Assembly (NCBI GenBank): GCA_030594205.1
Contig: JAUVFR010000002.1
Span: 41,538 to 105,537 of the forward strand
Length of the DNA: 64,000 nt
Direction of reading: 5' to 3'
Origin: Methanobacteriota archaeon
GTDB taxonomy: Archaea; Thermoplasmatota; Thermoplasmata; RBG-16-68-12; JAJISG01
Positions 30,601-39,956 of the stretch are shown piece after piece. Under the pieces are notes generated by a model. That model was not told where the DNA came from and searched no databases. It saw only the letters and a program-made list of their open reading frames with translations. The stretch's first letter is position 1, and each line of letters starts with the position of its first letter. The position numbers and the translations under genes are program-made.

Positions 30601-32029
30601 CGGTTCGGGCCTTCTCGAGTCCCTTCTCGACCTTCTTGACTTGCGCATTCCAGCCCTTCATATCGCCAGAGGCGAGCTTGTCCTCTGCCTCCGCTAGGAG
30701 CCCTCGCACCGAGGTCAGTTCGAGACCCTGATCCGCGAAAGTGGCGATTTCACTCTTGAGCTGTTGGGTTCGCTCGGCGGCCTCATCGAGCTCGCCCACG
30801 AGCCTGTCCAGTTCTTCATTCCCCTTATCCGCGTAGTAGAGGGCGTCGGTGTGCTTGCCCTCCTGCAACTTCTCTCGGGCCTTGTTGAAGATCGCCATGG
30901 TCGCTTCAATGTTGACGTTCATCTCCTTGGCCCGGAGGAACTTCGGCCTCGAGTTGGAGATTGTATCTAGGACCAGCTTGAACTTGGCATTCTCGAGTCC
31001 TTGGATGGCCTTTCGAAGCAGTTCGGAGGCCCGATCATAGCCCTCCGCCTTCGCGGCCTCCAAGGCTTCCTCGCCGAGGGACTCGGCCAGGGTGACGTCG
31101 ATACCCAGCTTCTTGGCCTCCTCAAGCGGCTCTTGGAGGTTCGCCTTGCCGGATTCGAAGCCCTTCTGCAGCTGGCGCTCTGCTTCGACGCGGGCCTGTT
31201 TCAGGTAATTGAACGATTTCTGGTAGTCTCCCCCCTCCAACTCGGTCTTGGATTTCTTGAGGTATCCGTCCGCCTTCGCAATGTCCGCCTTGAGCGCGCG
31301 GCCGACCTCGATAAGCTCCCGGACGACCTTTTCCTCGGTCTCGAGCTCATAGCCCAATTCGCGACCGAGGATATCGAGCGCCTCTTCGGTGTGGGTGAGG
31401 GCGTCCTCGTACTCCGATTCTTCCAGGGAAGACCGAGCGCGGGAAAGGAGATCCTCCGCCATCGTCGTATCCTTCTCCATGGCCTTCGCGGCGAGGACTC
31501 GGGTCTGAACGGCGGAGAAGGAGGCGGAAAGATGCTCGTTCAGGGCCTTCTCGAGCTTCGTCCAATTGCGTCGGGCGGTCTCTACGCCCTCTCGGAAGCT
31601 CCCCTTTTCGAGGGCCTCTCGGGCGCTTCCCAGGAGCGCCTCGAATTCGGTGGAGGCGACCTCGGCCCGTTGAAGGAGGGCAACGAACCCCTCCGACGCC
31701 TCGAGGATCGAGCTGGCCTCTTGGATGAACGCCGCTTTGGCCTTGTCCTCCCCCTCCTGCGTCTTCTGGAGGGCGAGTCTGAAGTCCTTGGCCGCCATGG
31801 CGCTGTTCGCCTGGGCGAGAAAGTCCTCCGACTCCGCAACTTGGCAGTCGACCTTCTTGGCGTCGTCGATGAGGCCTTCCAGCTGCTGGATTCGCTCGTC
31901 GGCGAGCTTCCGATTCTGCGAAGCCTCTTTGGCCTTCTTCTCGAGCTGTCGCGAGAGTTCGATGTGTCGGAGGTAGCCACTCAACGGGTGTCGCCCCGAT
32001 ATGGTTTGCCAAGTCCCCCAGGCTTCCAA
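27677..32029 (-). CDS. Giant (1450 aa) helical repeat/coiled-coil protein with C-terminal beta-sandwich-like domain
   Basis: Recurring pattern (A..LL..A..AL..GD...A...A..A...L) through nearly all of the protein; C-terminal about 110 aa differ in character (WHLDVSGATVGKDVEATLRIQNTSK...). Confidence 0.85.
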   Translation of the reverse strand: MEAWGTWQTISGRHPLSGYLRHIELSRQLEKKAKEASQNRKLADERIQQLEGLIDDAKKVDCQVAESEDFLAQANSAMAAKDFRLALQKTQEGEDKAKAAFIQEASSILEASEGFVALLQRAEVASTEFEALLGSAREALEKGSFREGVETARRNWTKLEKALNEHLSASFSAVQTRVLAAKAMEKDTTMAEDLLSRARSSLEESEYEDALTHTEEALDILGRELGYELETEEKVVRELIEVGRALKADIAKADGYLKKSKTELEGGDYQKSFNYLKQARVEAERQLQKGFESGKANLQEPLEEAKKLGIDVTLAESLGEEALEAAKAEGYDRASELLRKAIQGLENAKFKLVLDTISNSRPKFLRAKEMNVNIEATMAIFNKAREKLQEGKHTDALYYADKGNEELDRLVGELDEAAERTQQLKSEIATFADQGLELTSVRGLLAEAEDKLASGDMKGWNAQVKKVEKGLEKARTDLCREMLDEVQSIVTLAENIDLDLDEANAGIQECTQLLGSKEVSKALTEATKLQQKTEARLTSHFHAKVETLKDTLPPTPAAQEVSELLLKVETALDMRDFSTAARLAEDAEEKAGDLSESFGILVVEGLQAAQELATEHDLKIDGLRETHLSAKEALEKGELPKLFQQVESLRSVLVHLTQRAFDEVKARVIEARNAGIDIAEEMELLKAAKTTITGGDIPQGLIKLRDCDTSAKTHLDAFQKVRDTMGAAAVLVAEGKKKDINMARAVELLLQGKTAFEEGEIERAVEIARDARSEAEKAISVLNVNDRLNAAKASLALAETLEVDVEPWVSLLARSKRALDHGDFREAVELAMEVEAQTQAGMLNSVNGRVARSENMLEKVQVPAPEIGELQAAVKEIKGFLEERKLKEAAERSQEILTQSETLAETYEEILRDRKEAETLLADLQALSIKVGGSEKLLNKAAKALNDGRLSVARQLTGEALGQLARDRKDSIERMIKGFEASAAKAKKEGVATAEADALLVQARKEMDEGQYQQSLASAMQSEALLEKMGLQWEIAQNSLETARERIHALPTEVDLLQRLLKEAEDAFEAGDYVKSLEVAINASDELGHIKEEWEVMHISEEVALRNFNVADTLGMDCSQLSLILDEGKTAAKNADMEGAKEAYDRLATEASGMVSSYLTDLHGQLRNARVLSSLLDCQVEGLEDRLSEGLAYLEQDQFVSAHQVLSGSLVEVQNAMQAKVEEVVKEAEGALDHAAELSVEVNEARGQIAEAKEALKQKVYEKAVRLAQQARESLDSLEDTAKRFVEATAQARSIITTAKKFGINVGTAEDSLDQAMALHESNPVAALENAERSLEQVREALDAFTPTLDWHLDVSGATVGKDVEATLRIQNTSKALAKDLEVEVLGELEVKGLEVPPSVRANDEVSLPFTLVFASSGEVPVMVKAKARRLIDEQDYDWEQVFQIKVKAP

Positions 32030-32070
32030 TCCCTCGCGGAGGATGCTATAAATACGTTAGGCCGTCGTTA

Positions 32071-32595
32071 TCAAATGGCCAGGTCACTGGCCCTGCCTCT
32101 CTCCCCGACCCGCGACGCCATGAGACGGCGGAGATCCTCGCGTCCCCGCACGTCGAGGCCGAAGAACTCGGGAAATCTGCCCGTCGTGGACAACAGAAGG
32201 GTGCGGCCCTGAGGTCGGGCCGCGATAAGCCCCCGCTCGCGGAGCCGTCGCACGTGGTCGTACGCCCGGTATCCCACCAGGTTGGCCAAGTGGCTCTGCT
32301 TCACGGGCTGGTGATAGGCGATGAGAGCGGCGGTCTTGAGGACGCCGGGAGGCAGAGTCGCGGGAGCCATGTCGGAGGTTTCCCGGCGGTATGGTTCGCG
32401 GACCTGGAGGATCCATCGGCGGCCGTGGCGGGCCACCGCGATGGCGCTGTCCCGATCGTTGTATTCTTGGGCGAGGAGCGTGAGCAGGCGTCTCACGGTG
32501 GGGAGGCTCATCCCCGTGGCCTCGGCCAGTTGTCGCTCGGTCAAGGCTCGGGAGGTCAGGAAGAGGACGGCCTCCAGGAGCCCCCGTTTTCGCAT
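32071..32595 (-). CDS. scpB: Segregation and condensation protein ScpB
   Basis: Winged-helix protein (LLEAVLFLTSRALTERQLAEATG...KTAALIAYHQPV...YDHVRRLRERGLI) downstream of smc-scpA. Confidence 0.85.
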   Translation of the reverse strand: MRKRGLLEAVLFLTSRALTERQLAEATGMSLPTVRRLLTLLAQEYNDRDSAIAVARHGRRWILQVREPYRRETSDMAPATLPPGVLKTAALIAYHQPVKQSHLANLVGYRAYDHVRRLRERGLIAARPQGRTLLLSTTGRFPEFFGLDVRGREDLRRLMASRVGERGRASDLAI

Positions 32596-33476
32596 TAGGC
32601 CACCTCCGGTGCCGGGAGGGCCCCCGGGGTGATGGTTTCGTCTTCATGCAGGGGACGGAGGTAGACCTCGCCATGGGGCAGTTTCTTCTGCCACACCTCG
32701 AGCCATCCCATGTCGGCTAGGAACAGAACAGAAAGAAACAGGGTCGCTCGGTCCCACGGATCCCCGTGGTTGAGTTCGCCGAGGCGGGTGACCTCTTCCC
32801 CTCGGGCCCGAATGCGGTCCCAGGCCCATTGCAGGTCCTCCGCCAGGTCCTCGCGGTGGAGCTTGTCTCGCAGGCCCTCCACGGCGGGCGTGGATTCGAG
32901 GTTCGACGGTGTGGAGACCGCCCCCGACGTCTCGTGGAAGGCCTGGTCCAAAGCCTCGAGGAGATCAACGAGACTCACGGGTCGCTGGATCTCGCGATGG
33001 AAGCCCTCTTTCAGGGGGGGCTCCTCCCCATGGAGGATCTGGTGAGTCAGGTCCACCTGCTCGGGGGCCTGATAGAAGCCGGGCATGACGTCCCACCCGT
33101 CGTCGATTTCCTCCGGGGGAGGATTGACCGTCTCCGCCGTCGAGAGGATCATCTCCGATTGAAGCTTGAGGACCGACCAGGCAAGGAGGACGAGTCGTCC
33201 TGCGGCGACGAAGTTGACGGTCCCCAGCCGCCGGAGCCGCTTCACGTATTCTCTGGAAAAATGGGCGAGGTCGATGTCCCAGGGGTCGAACGAGTCCTCG
33301 AGGACGAGCTCGAAGGCCGTGACCACGCTGTCCTCGTAGCGGTTCGCGGTGGGAACGATCCTTCCCTCCTGGACCCGGTTGAGGAGCTGCACGTACCGCG
33401 CCATTTTCTCCGGTTCTTCCTCCTCTAAGGCCTGGTGGAAGAGCAGGTGATCCATCACCTTCTCGTATCCTGGCAT
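32595..33476 (-). CDS. scpA: Segregation and condensation protein ScpA (kleisin)
   Basis: DPWDIDLAHFSREYVKRLRR...FVAAGRLVLLAWSVLKLQSEMIL; adjacent to smc. Confidence 0.88.
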   Translation of the reverse strand: MPGYEKVMDHLLFHQALEEEEPEKMARYVQLLNRVQEGRIVPTANRYEDSVVTAFELVLEDSFDPWDIDLAHFSREYVKRLRRLGTVNFVAAGRLVLLAWSVLKLQSEMILSTAETVNPPPEEIDDGWDVMPGFYQAPEQVDLTHQILHGEEPPLKEGFHREIQRPVSLVDLLEALDQAFHETSGAVSTPSNLESTPAVEGLRDKLHREDLAEDLQWAWDRIRARGEEVTRLGELNHGDPWDRATLFLSVLFLADMGWLEVWQKKLPHGEVYLRPLHEDETITPGALPAPEVA

Positions 33477-36400
33477 CAGGCCGCCGCCTCCGCCGTCTCG
33501 GCCTGGGGGATCTCCTCCTCCAAGACCTCGTCCAGGTTGACCTGCATGATGACCTTCGAGAGGCCATTGTGTCCCATGGTGACTCCCACGATGTGGTCCG
33601 CTTCCTTCAGGCTCACCTTGCGAAGGGAGATCTGGATGAATTGGGCCGACGCGGCGTTCATGCGGACCATCCGGGCCACTCTCTCGGCATTCACCGCATC
33701 GAGGTTCTGGTCAACCTCGTCGAGGAGGTAGAAGGGCGAAGGATCGTGACGCTGGAGGGCGAAGATGAAGGCCATGGAAACCAGGCTCTTCTCCCCGCCG
33801 GAAAGGGCCTCCAGGCGGTGAAAGCGTTTTTCGGGGGGCCGCGCCCGGATGAGAAGCCCGCCTGCGAAAGGATCTTCCCCGTTCTCCAACTCAAGACTCG
33901 CCTCGCCTCCTTCGCTGATTTCGGCATACACGGTCGCGAAGTTGGGCTGTAAGGCATGAATGACCTCCAGCAGCCCTTGCTTCTTCTTGGTCTCCAGCTC
34001 TCCGACGAGGCGAAGGAGGTCACGGCGCTCCTTCCGCATCCGGCTAAGCTCCGCCTTGAGCTCATGGTGACGGGTCTCCTGGGCCTCGTAGTCCTCCAGG
34101 GCCCGGAGGTTCACGGCCCCAATCCGGTTCAGCGCCTTCTCGCACCGGGCCACCTCTCCGTCGATCTCTTTCATGGATGGGAGGGGTTCAGTCGGCGCCT
34201 CGAATTCCTGAGCCCGGGCTTCGGCGTCCTGGATTTGCCTCTGAAGACCCGCCATCTGCGTCTCTAGGCCCACCAAGAAGTCATCCGTGGTCTCTTGCTT
34301 GCTCTCCGCCTTCGCAATCTCCGCCTCCAGACGCGTCTTCTCCTGAAACGCCCGATCCCGCTTGCCCTGGACATCATGTGCCTGGGAGAGCGTGTTCGCC
34401 TGGAGCTTCTCCAAGGCCAAGATCTCTTCCTGGAGTTGCGTGCAGGTCTCATCGAGCTCTTGGAGCCGAACCTGCTCCTCGGCCGTCTTGTCTCTGTCCT
34501 GGGCCAACTGCGCCTCGAGTTCGCCTCGCCGCTCCTCTTGAAGCGCGAGTTGATTCTTCCGGATCTCTCGCTCGGATTCCAGCCTGTTAGCGCGTTCCAA
34601 TAGGTTGAGCCGCTCGCCCTGGAGCTTGCGGAGCTGTTGGGAGATGCGAGCCGGCGTGACCTTCCCCATGGCAAGGCGAACCTCCTTCCTGCGTTCTTGG
34701 GCGGCGGCGAGTTTCTTCTCCTCGTCCTCAAGCCGTTCTTGGACGGCCTCCGCCTCTTGGATCACCTGGTCTCGGTCCTCCGTCTTCTCCGCGATGCCGG
34801 CGGCCGTGACTTCCAAACGTCCCTGCAACTGCTCCTTCTGGCCCCTGAGGAGGTCGCGTTTCGACCCCTCCCGATCCTCGGTCACCTGAGCCTCTCTGAG
34901 GCTCTTTCCCAGCTCCTCGAGTTCCGCCTCGACCCTGATCAGGCGTTCCCGGAGCTTCTTCAACTCCTTCGAGGCCTTCCGGAGCTGGTCCGCGAGCCGG
35001 TCGCGGCCCTCTGCCGATCCCTTGCCGAAGCGGAGGATAGGGTCCTCCATGTGTCCTCCCACCATGGCCCCACTCGCCTCGATGAGCTGTCCATCGAGGG
35101 TCACCAGGCGAACACCGCCCATGAGCTTCCGGGCTCGGTCTAGGTTCTCCACGACTACGGTGTCCCCGAAGACGAACCAGAAGGCGTTCCGGTACTTCTC
35201 GTCGAACGAGACCAGATCGAGGGCGAACCCGGCGGCCTCCTTGACCGCCATCATGGCTTTGCCCCTCGGCCGCCCCGGCAGCATCTTGGAGAGGGGGAGG
35301 AAGATGGCCCGGCCATGCTTCTTGCGTTTGAGGTGCTCGATGGCCTCGGCCGCAACCGCGTCGTCATCGACCACGATGGCCTGGAGACGACCTCCGGCCG
35401 CCACCTGAAGCGCACGTTCGAACTTCGCTTCCACCCGGCCCAAATCGGCGACCGTCCCGTGGATCCCTTCGATCTTCCCCGCATCCCGGGCTTCTAGGAC
35501 CGACGAGACCGCGCGGTTGTAGCCCTTCCGGATGTTCTCGGCGGCTTCCGCCTCGGCCCGGGCGTGACTGAGCTCACGTGAAAGGTTCCGGACTGCGCTC
35601 TCCAGCTCGGCGGATTGTTGGACGAGCTCCCCGCGTTCCCGCTCAAGGTCCTTGACGCGCTCGTGCAATTGACGCAATTCCTTCGTCTTACGTCGAGAAC
35701 CCGATGCCGACTCTTCGGTCTGCCAATTGGCGTCTTCGACGTCGAGCTCCCGGGCCTTCTGTTCCTCGCCGAGCTGTGTCAAGTGCTCGCGAAGCTGCAC
35801 CAGTCGCTGGGCGAGCTTCTCTCTCTCGAGGACCAGGTCCCGGCAGACCGCATCCTGGGCATCGATTTCCTGATCGAGGGCGACGGCGGCCTTTTGAAGT
35901 TTCAGAATACGCGTATCGGACTCAGAAGCACCCCTCTCCAGTTCGGCGATTTGCGATTCCTTCGACGCCGCCGCGTCCGCAAGCCTCTGAAGTTCCGTCT
36001 CTGCTTCCTGTGCTTGCCCTCGCAGTGTCTCCATCTCGCCGCGGATCTTCTTGAGGTTGCGGCGGAGGCGAGCTATCTCGGCCCGGAGTTCCTTCTGTCT
36101 CTCCTTCCCCCGCTCCATCCCGTCCTGGCCACGCGCCCGCTCGATGCGGAGATCGTCCAGCTTGGCTCGGAGGGCTTGAAACTCCTCTCCGCCCTCCTCT
36201 GCGAGGCGGTCTTCGAGGGCCTGGTGGCGTTCTTCCTCCTTCCCGAGCGTCTTCCGGAGGCGAGCCACCTCCGCCTTCCACCGCGCCCGCTCCGACTCAT
36301 AGCGCCGGACCTGCTCGGCGGCTGAACCGAGCTGGGCGTCCAGGAGCTGAATCTCCTTGTGGGCCTTCTGGCCCCGTACGGTCTCCAGGGCCTCCTGCAA

Positions 36401-37063
36401 CTCCCGGTAGCGCAGGGCCCCTTCGCGATCTCGCTCGAGCTGTCCGAGCAGACGGCGGATTTCCTTGAGGATGATCTCGATGCGATCCAGGTCCTGCTCG
36501 ACCCCCCCACGTTTGCGCTCTGCACGCTGGATGTCTTCATCGAACCGGGAGATGCCGGCGATGTCCTCTAGGACCCGACGACGCTCCAAGGGGGTCATGT
36601 CGACGATGCCTTGGACGTCCCCTTGCTGCACGATGTTGTAGCCCTCGGCCGAGATCCTGGCGTTCGCCAGGAGGGTGTCGAAGTCCGCCAGGGCCGCCTT
36701 TCGGCCGTTCACGTAGAAATAGGAATTGTACCCGTCTTTCACGCCCTTCGAGCGTCCCACGTAACGGGTGAGACGGACCTCACCGGCTTCCAGAGGAATC
36801 GTTCGGTCCTCGTTGTCGAAGACAAGGGAAACGCGGCAGTAGTCGGCGGGCTTCCCCCCTTGCCCCCCGTCGTAGATGAGGTCCGTTAGCCGCCCGGCCC
36901 GGATCACCCGAGAACTCTTGGGGCCGAGCACGAAGATGACGGCATCGCTAATGTTGCTCTTGCCGCCCCCGTTGGGGCCTGTAATCGCTGTATAGCCGGA
37001 GAGGATGGGCAGTCGGAGGCGTCGGCCGAAGGACTTGAAGTTCTCCAGCTCGATCTCTTTCAA
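33476..37063 (-). CDS. smc: Chromosome segregation protein Smc
   Basis: GPNGGGKSNISDAVIFVLG, long coiled coils with hinge, LSGGEKSLVSMAFIFALQ...LLDEVDQNLD. Confidence 0.97.
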   Translation of the reverse strand: MKEIELENFKSFGRRLRLPILSGYTAITGPNGGGKSNISDAVIFVLGPKSSRVIRAGRLTDLIYDGGQGGKPADYCRVSLVFDNEDRTIPLEAGEVRLTRYVGRSKGVKDGYNSYFYVNGRKAALADFDTLLANARISAEGYNIVQQGDVQGIVDMTPLERRRVLEDIAGISRFDEDIQRAERKRGGVEQDLDRIEIILKEIRRLLGQLERDREGALRYRELQEALETVRGQKAHKEIQLLDAQLGSAAEQVRRYESERARWKAEVARLRKTLGKEEERHQALEDRLAEEGGEEFQALRAKLDDLRIERARGQDGMERGKERQKELRAEIARLRRNLKKIRGEMETLRGQAQEAETELQRLADAAASKESQIAELERGASESDTRILKLQKAAVALDQEIDAQDAVCRDLVLEREKLAQRLVQLREHLTQLGEEQKARELDVEDANWQTEESASGSRRKTKELRQLHERVKDLERERGELVQQSAELESAVRNLSRELSHARAEAEAAENIRKGYNRAVSSVLEARDAGKIEGIHGTVADLGRVEAKFERALQVAAGGRLQAIVVDDDAVAAEAIEHLKRKKHGRAIFLPLSKMLPGRPRGKAMMAVKEAAGFALDLVSFDEKYRNAFWFVFGDTVVVENLDRARKLMGGVRLVTLDGQLIEASGAMVGGHMEDPILRFGKGSAEGRDRLADQLRKASKELKKLRERLIRVEAELEELGKSLREAQVTEDREGSKRDLLRGQKEQLQGRLEVTAAGIAEKTEDRDQVIQEAEAVQERLEDEEKKLAAAQERRKEVRLAMGKVTPARISQQLRKLQGERLNLLERANRLESEREIRKNQLALQEERRGELEAQLAQDRDKTAEEQVRLQELDETCTQLQEEILALEKLQANTLSQAHDVQGKRDRAFQEKTRLEAEIAKAESKQETTDDFLVGLETQMAGLQRQIQDAEARAQEFEAPTEPLPSMKEIDGEVARCEKALNRIGAVNLRALEDYEAQETRHHELKAELSRMRKERRDLLRLVGELETKKKQGLLEVIHALQPNFATVYAEISEGGEASLELENGEDPFAGGLLIRARPPEKRFHRLEALSGGEKSLVSMAFIFALQRHDPSPFYLLDEVDQNLDAVNAERVARMVRMNAASAQFIQISLRKVSLKEADHIVGVTMGHNGLSKVIMQVNLDEVLEEEIPQAETAEAAA

Positions 37064-37194
37064 AAACAGGAAGCGACCCCCTGACGATAGCTACGCCTTC
37101 GTCGCGTCGCACGCATCCCATCCATCCCATCCGACAAGGCCCCTTGCGGAGCGGCCCGTAGTTTACATTTCCCTATAAAAGCGTTTCCGAGGTC

Positions 37195-38316
37195 TTAGAT
37201 GGCACCCTTCCGCCCCAGCGGCCCGGGTCCCTTGGCCAGGGCTTCCTGGACGAGGGCAGCGATCTGGGCGCCGCTGGTTCCGTCTCCGTACGGGCTGGGC
37301 GCGGATGGGGGCACCGGGTCATCTAGGTACTCCCGCATGGCCGTGATCACGCCCTCGGCGGTCGTACCGACGACCTTCGCATACCCTGCCGCCACGGCCT
37401 CGGGGCGCTCGGTGCTTCGGCGGAAGACGAAGACTTTCTTCCGGAGGACCGGGGACGTCGCTTCCTCCTGAACCCCACCGGAGTCCGTGACGATGCAGCT
37501 CGCGTGCTTCATGAGGACCAAGAAGTCGAAATAGCCCAGGGGAGGGAGGAGCAGGACGTTCTCCGACTCACGGACTCTCTCGTAGAGTCCCGCCTCCTCC
37601 ATTCGCGTCTTGGATCGCGGGTGGACTGGGTACACCACCGGGAGCGGCGCGTGTCGGAGGAAATCCACCAGCTCCCGGAGGGTGTCCGGGTCGTCGACGT
37701 TCTCGGCCCGGTGGGCGGTCGCAAGGCAGAACCGGTCGTAGGGAACGAGATCCATTACGCCGGATCGAGCCTCCGCAAGGGGGAGGTACCGGAGGCTGGC
37801 GTCGATGACGGTGTTTCCCGTAACCCAAACGGCGCCCCAGACCGCCTCCTGACGGAGGTTCAATGACGCGAGGTCCGTGGGGGCGTAAAGGTAGGAGGAG
37901 AGGTGGTCCGTCAACCGCCGATTGTGCTCCTCTGGCATCCGCAAATCGTGACTGCGGAGACCCGCCTCCACGTGCCCGACATCCACGCCGAGCTTGGCCC
38001 CCGCAAGCGCGGCGGCGAGAACCGTATTCGTGTCCCCTTCGACCAGGATCAGCCTGGGCGGGTCCTCGGCGAAATGCTTTTCCAGCCGGATGAGCGCCTC
38101 CGCCGTCTGCTTCGCATGCGACCCCGAGCCCACGTCGAGCACGGCATCGGGCGATCCCAGCCCCAGCTCTTCCAGGAACACCTCCGATAACGTGTGGTCG
38201 TAATGCTGGCCCGTGTGGACCAACGAGAAGGAGACCTCCTCCTCCCGGAGGGCCAGGACGACCGGTGCCATCTTCACGATTTCCGGCCGCGTCCCGACGA
38301 CGACGGTGAGGTCCAC
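37195..38316 (-). CDS. wecB: UDP-N-acetylglucosamine 2-epimerase
   Basis: VVGTRPEIVKMAPVVLAL...TGQHYDHTLSEVFLEEL...VEGDTNTVLAAAL...HVEAGLRS. Confidence 0.93.
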   Translation of the reverse strand: MDLTVVVGTRPEIVKMAPVVLALREEEVSFSLVHTGQHYDHTLSEVFLEELGLGSPDAVLDVGSGSHAKQTAEALIRLEKHFAEDPPRLILVEGDTNTVLAAALAGAKLGVDVGHVEAGLRSHDLRMPEEHNRRLTDHLSSYLYAPTDLASLNLRQEAVWGAVWVTGNTVIDASLRYLPLAEARSGVMDLVPYDRFCLATAHRAENVDDPDTLRELVDFLRHAPLPVVYPVHPRSKTRMEEAGLYERVRESENVLLLPPLGYFDFLVLMKHASCIVTDSGGVQEEATSPVLRKKVFVFRRSTERPEAVAAGYAKVVGTTAEGVITAMREYLDDPVPPSAPSPYGDGTSGAQIAALVQEALAKGPGPLGRKGAI

Positions 38317-38362
38317 GGGGGCCGGACCAGGCTCTCAGTGGATAAAGCCTCCCCAGTGAGTC

Positions 38363-39229
38363 ATGACCCCGATTCTCAGGCACGGAAAAGACAGAGGAAA
38401 GGTCATAACACGTCTCGGGCTTCGAGAGACCGTGCTCGTCAGTGTTCTGGTGACCGCGCGGAACGAGGAGCACAATATCGCAGACCTCCTCGACAGCCTC
38501 GTGACGCAGGAGGCCCCCGTCGAGATCATCGTGGTGGACTCGAGCAGCGAGGACCGGACGAGGGACATTGTGGGCGAGTACGCGTCCCGGTACGGCTTCA
38601 TCCGGCTCGCGAGCCACGGCGGGACAAGAGGGGAGAGTCGGAATTACGGGATCCGGATGGCCGGCGGGGAGGCAGTGGCCTTCATCGACGCCGATTGCAT
38701 CGCCAACCCGTTTTGGCTGAAATACATCCGACAGGGGCTGGAGCAGTCTACCGTCGTGGCCGGCCGGACGATCCAGATCGGATACAGACCCTTCGAGGAG
38801 CTCGAGCGAGTAGAGCTCATCTACCGTGGGTTTGACATCACCCATCCCAGTGCCAACCTCGCCTACCGGATGGAGGCTCTCCAGCAGGTCGGAGGTTTCG
38901 ATGCCTGGTTCATCACGGCGGAGGACATCGACATGAACCTCCGGGCGGTGAAGGAGGGCCATTCCATCCTGTACGACCCCCGAGCGATCGTGTATCACCG
39001 CACCCGCGCCTCCGTGTACGACTTTTTTCGGCAGGCCTTCTGGAACGGCGCGGGGCGGAAGCAGCTGACCCTCAAGCATGGCAGCCTGTGGAGTCGGTAC
39101 AGTCCGCTGGAGATGGCCCGCCAGCGCATGACCTTCTGGGCGCTCTCACGACTCGTGCTGGCCCTCCTGGGATACGTCGGGTACAAGCTGTTCGGCGTCC
39201 TCCCCCGACGCCGGATAGCGGGAGGGTAA
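38363..39229 (+). CDS. Glycosyltransferase family 2 (start may be GTG at 38432)
   Basis: VSVLVTARNEEHNIADLLDSL...VVDSSSEDRT...FIDADC. Confidence 0.88.
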   Translation: MTPILRHGKDRGKVITRLGLRETVLVSVLVTARNEEHNIADLLDSLVTQEAPVEIIVVDSSSEDRTRDIVGEYASRYGFIRLASHGGTRGESRNYGIRMAGGEAVAFIDADCIANPFWLKYIRQGLEQSTVVAGRTIQIGYRPFEELERVELIYRGFDITHPSANLAYRMEALQQVGGFDAWFITAEDIDMNLRAVKEGHSILYDPRAIVYHRTRASVYDFFRQAFWNGAGRKQLTLKHGSLWSRYSPLEMARQRMTFWALSRLVLALLGYVGYKLFGVLPRRRIAGG

Positions 39230-39269
39230 GCTCTTTATCGCGCCCGCTGGGTAGGCTCGCCCGGCCTGC

Positions 39270-39956
39270 ATGGTCGACATCTCGGTTGTCATTCCAACGC
39301 GGAACGAGGAAGCTTCCATCGGCCGCGTTCTGGACGAGGTCCGTGAGGCGTTCGAGGGTACCCCCATGACGTACGAGATTCTCCTCGTGGACACCCTCTC
39401 GGAGGACCGAACCGTGGCCATTGCCCAAGAAAAGGGGGCCCATGTAATCCCGGAGGATCGTCGCGGGTACGGTCGCGCCTACAAGACGGGCTTCGCGGCG
39501 GCCAAGGGGGACCTGATCGCGACCCTCGACGCGGACTGGACCTATCCTGCCCGCGAGATTCCCCGGATCGCCGCTCTCCTCGAGGAGGAGGCATGGGACT
39601 TCGTCTCCGGCGACCGGTTGACGTACTTGGAACCCCACGCCATGGAGGTCCATCACCGTCTCGGGAACAAGCTCCTGAACCTGACGGCCTCCCTCCTCCA
39701 CGGGGTCCGTCTCCGGGATTCCCAGTCGGGGATGTGGGTCTTCCGACGCGGAATCCTGGACCGGCTCACCTTGGAGAGCGAGGGCATGCCTTTCTCCGAG
39801 GAGCTGAAGCTCGAGGTCGTGGAGAAAGGGCTGCGGTTTACCGAGGTCCCGATCCACTATCGTCCACGGATTGGGGAGGCGAAAATCCGGTCCCTCGCCG
39901 ATGGCTGGGGAAACATCCGCTTCCTCATCAAGAGGAGGCTCACGCCTTCGGCGTAG
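39270..39956 (+). CDS. Glycosyltransferase family 2 (dolichyl-phosphate hexose synthase-like)
   Basis: DISVVIPTRNEEASIGRVLDEV...GRAYKTGFAAAKGDLIATLDADWTYP...DSQSGMWVFRR. Confidence 0.9.
   Translation: MVDISVVIPTRNEEASIGRVLDEVREAFEGTPMTYEILLVDTLSEDRTVAIAQEKGAHVIPEDRRGYGRAYKTGFAAAKGDLIATLDADWTYPAREIPRIAALLEEEAWDFVSGDRLTYLEPHAMEVHHRLGNKLLNLTASLLHGVRLRDSQSGMWVFRRGILDRLTLESEGMPFSEELKLEVVEKGLRFTEVPIHYRPRIGEAKIRSLADGWGNIRFLIKRRLTPSA

Noticed and set aside
36950-36990. Smc Walker A variant GPNGGGKS instead of the usual GPNGSGKS
   Set aside because: Still fits the general GxxGxGK[ST] P-loop, so not evidence for altered function.
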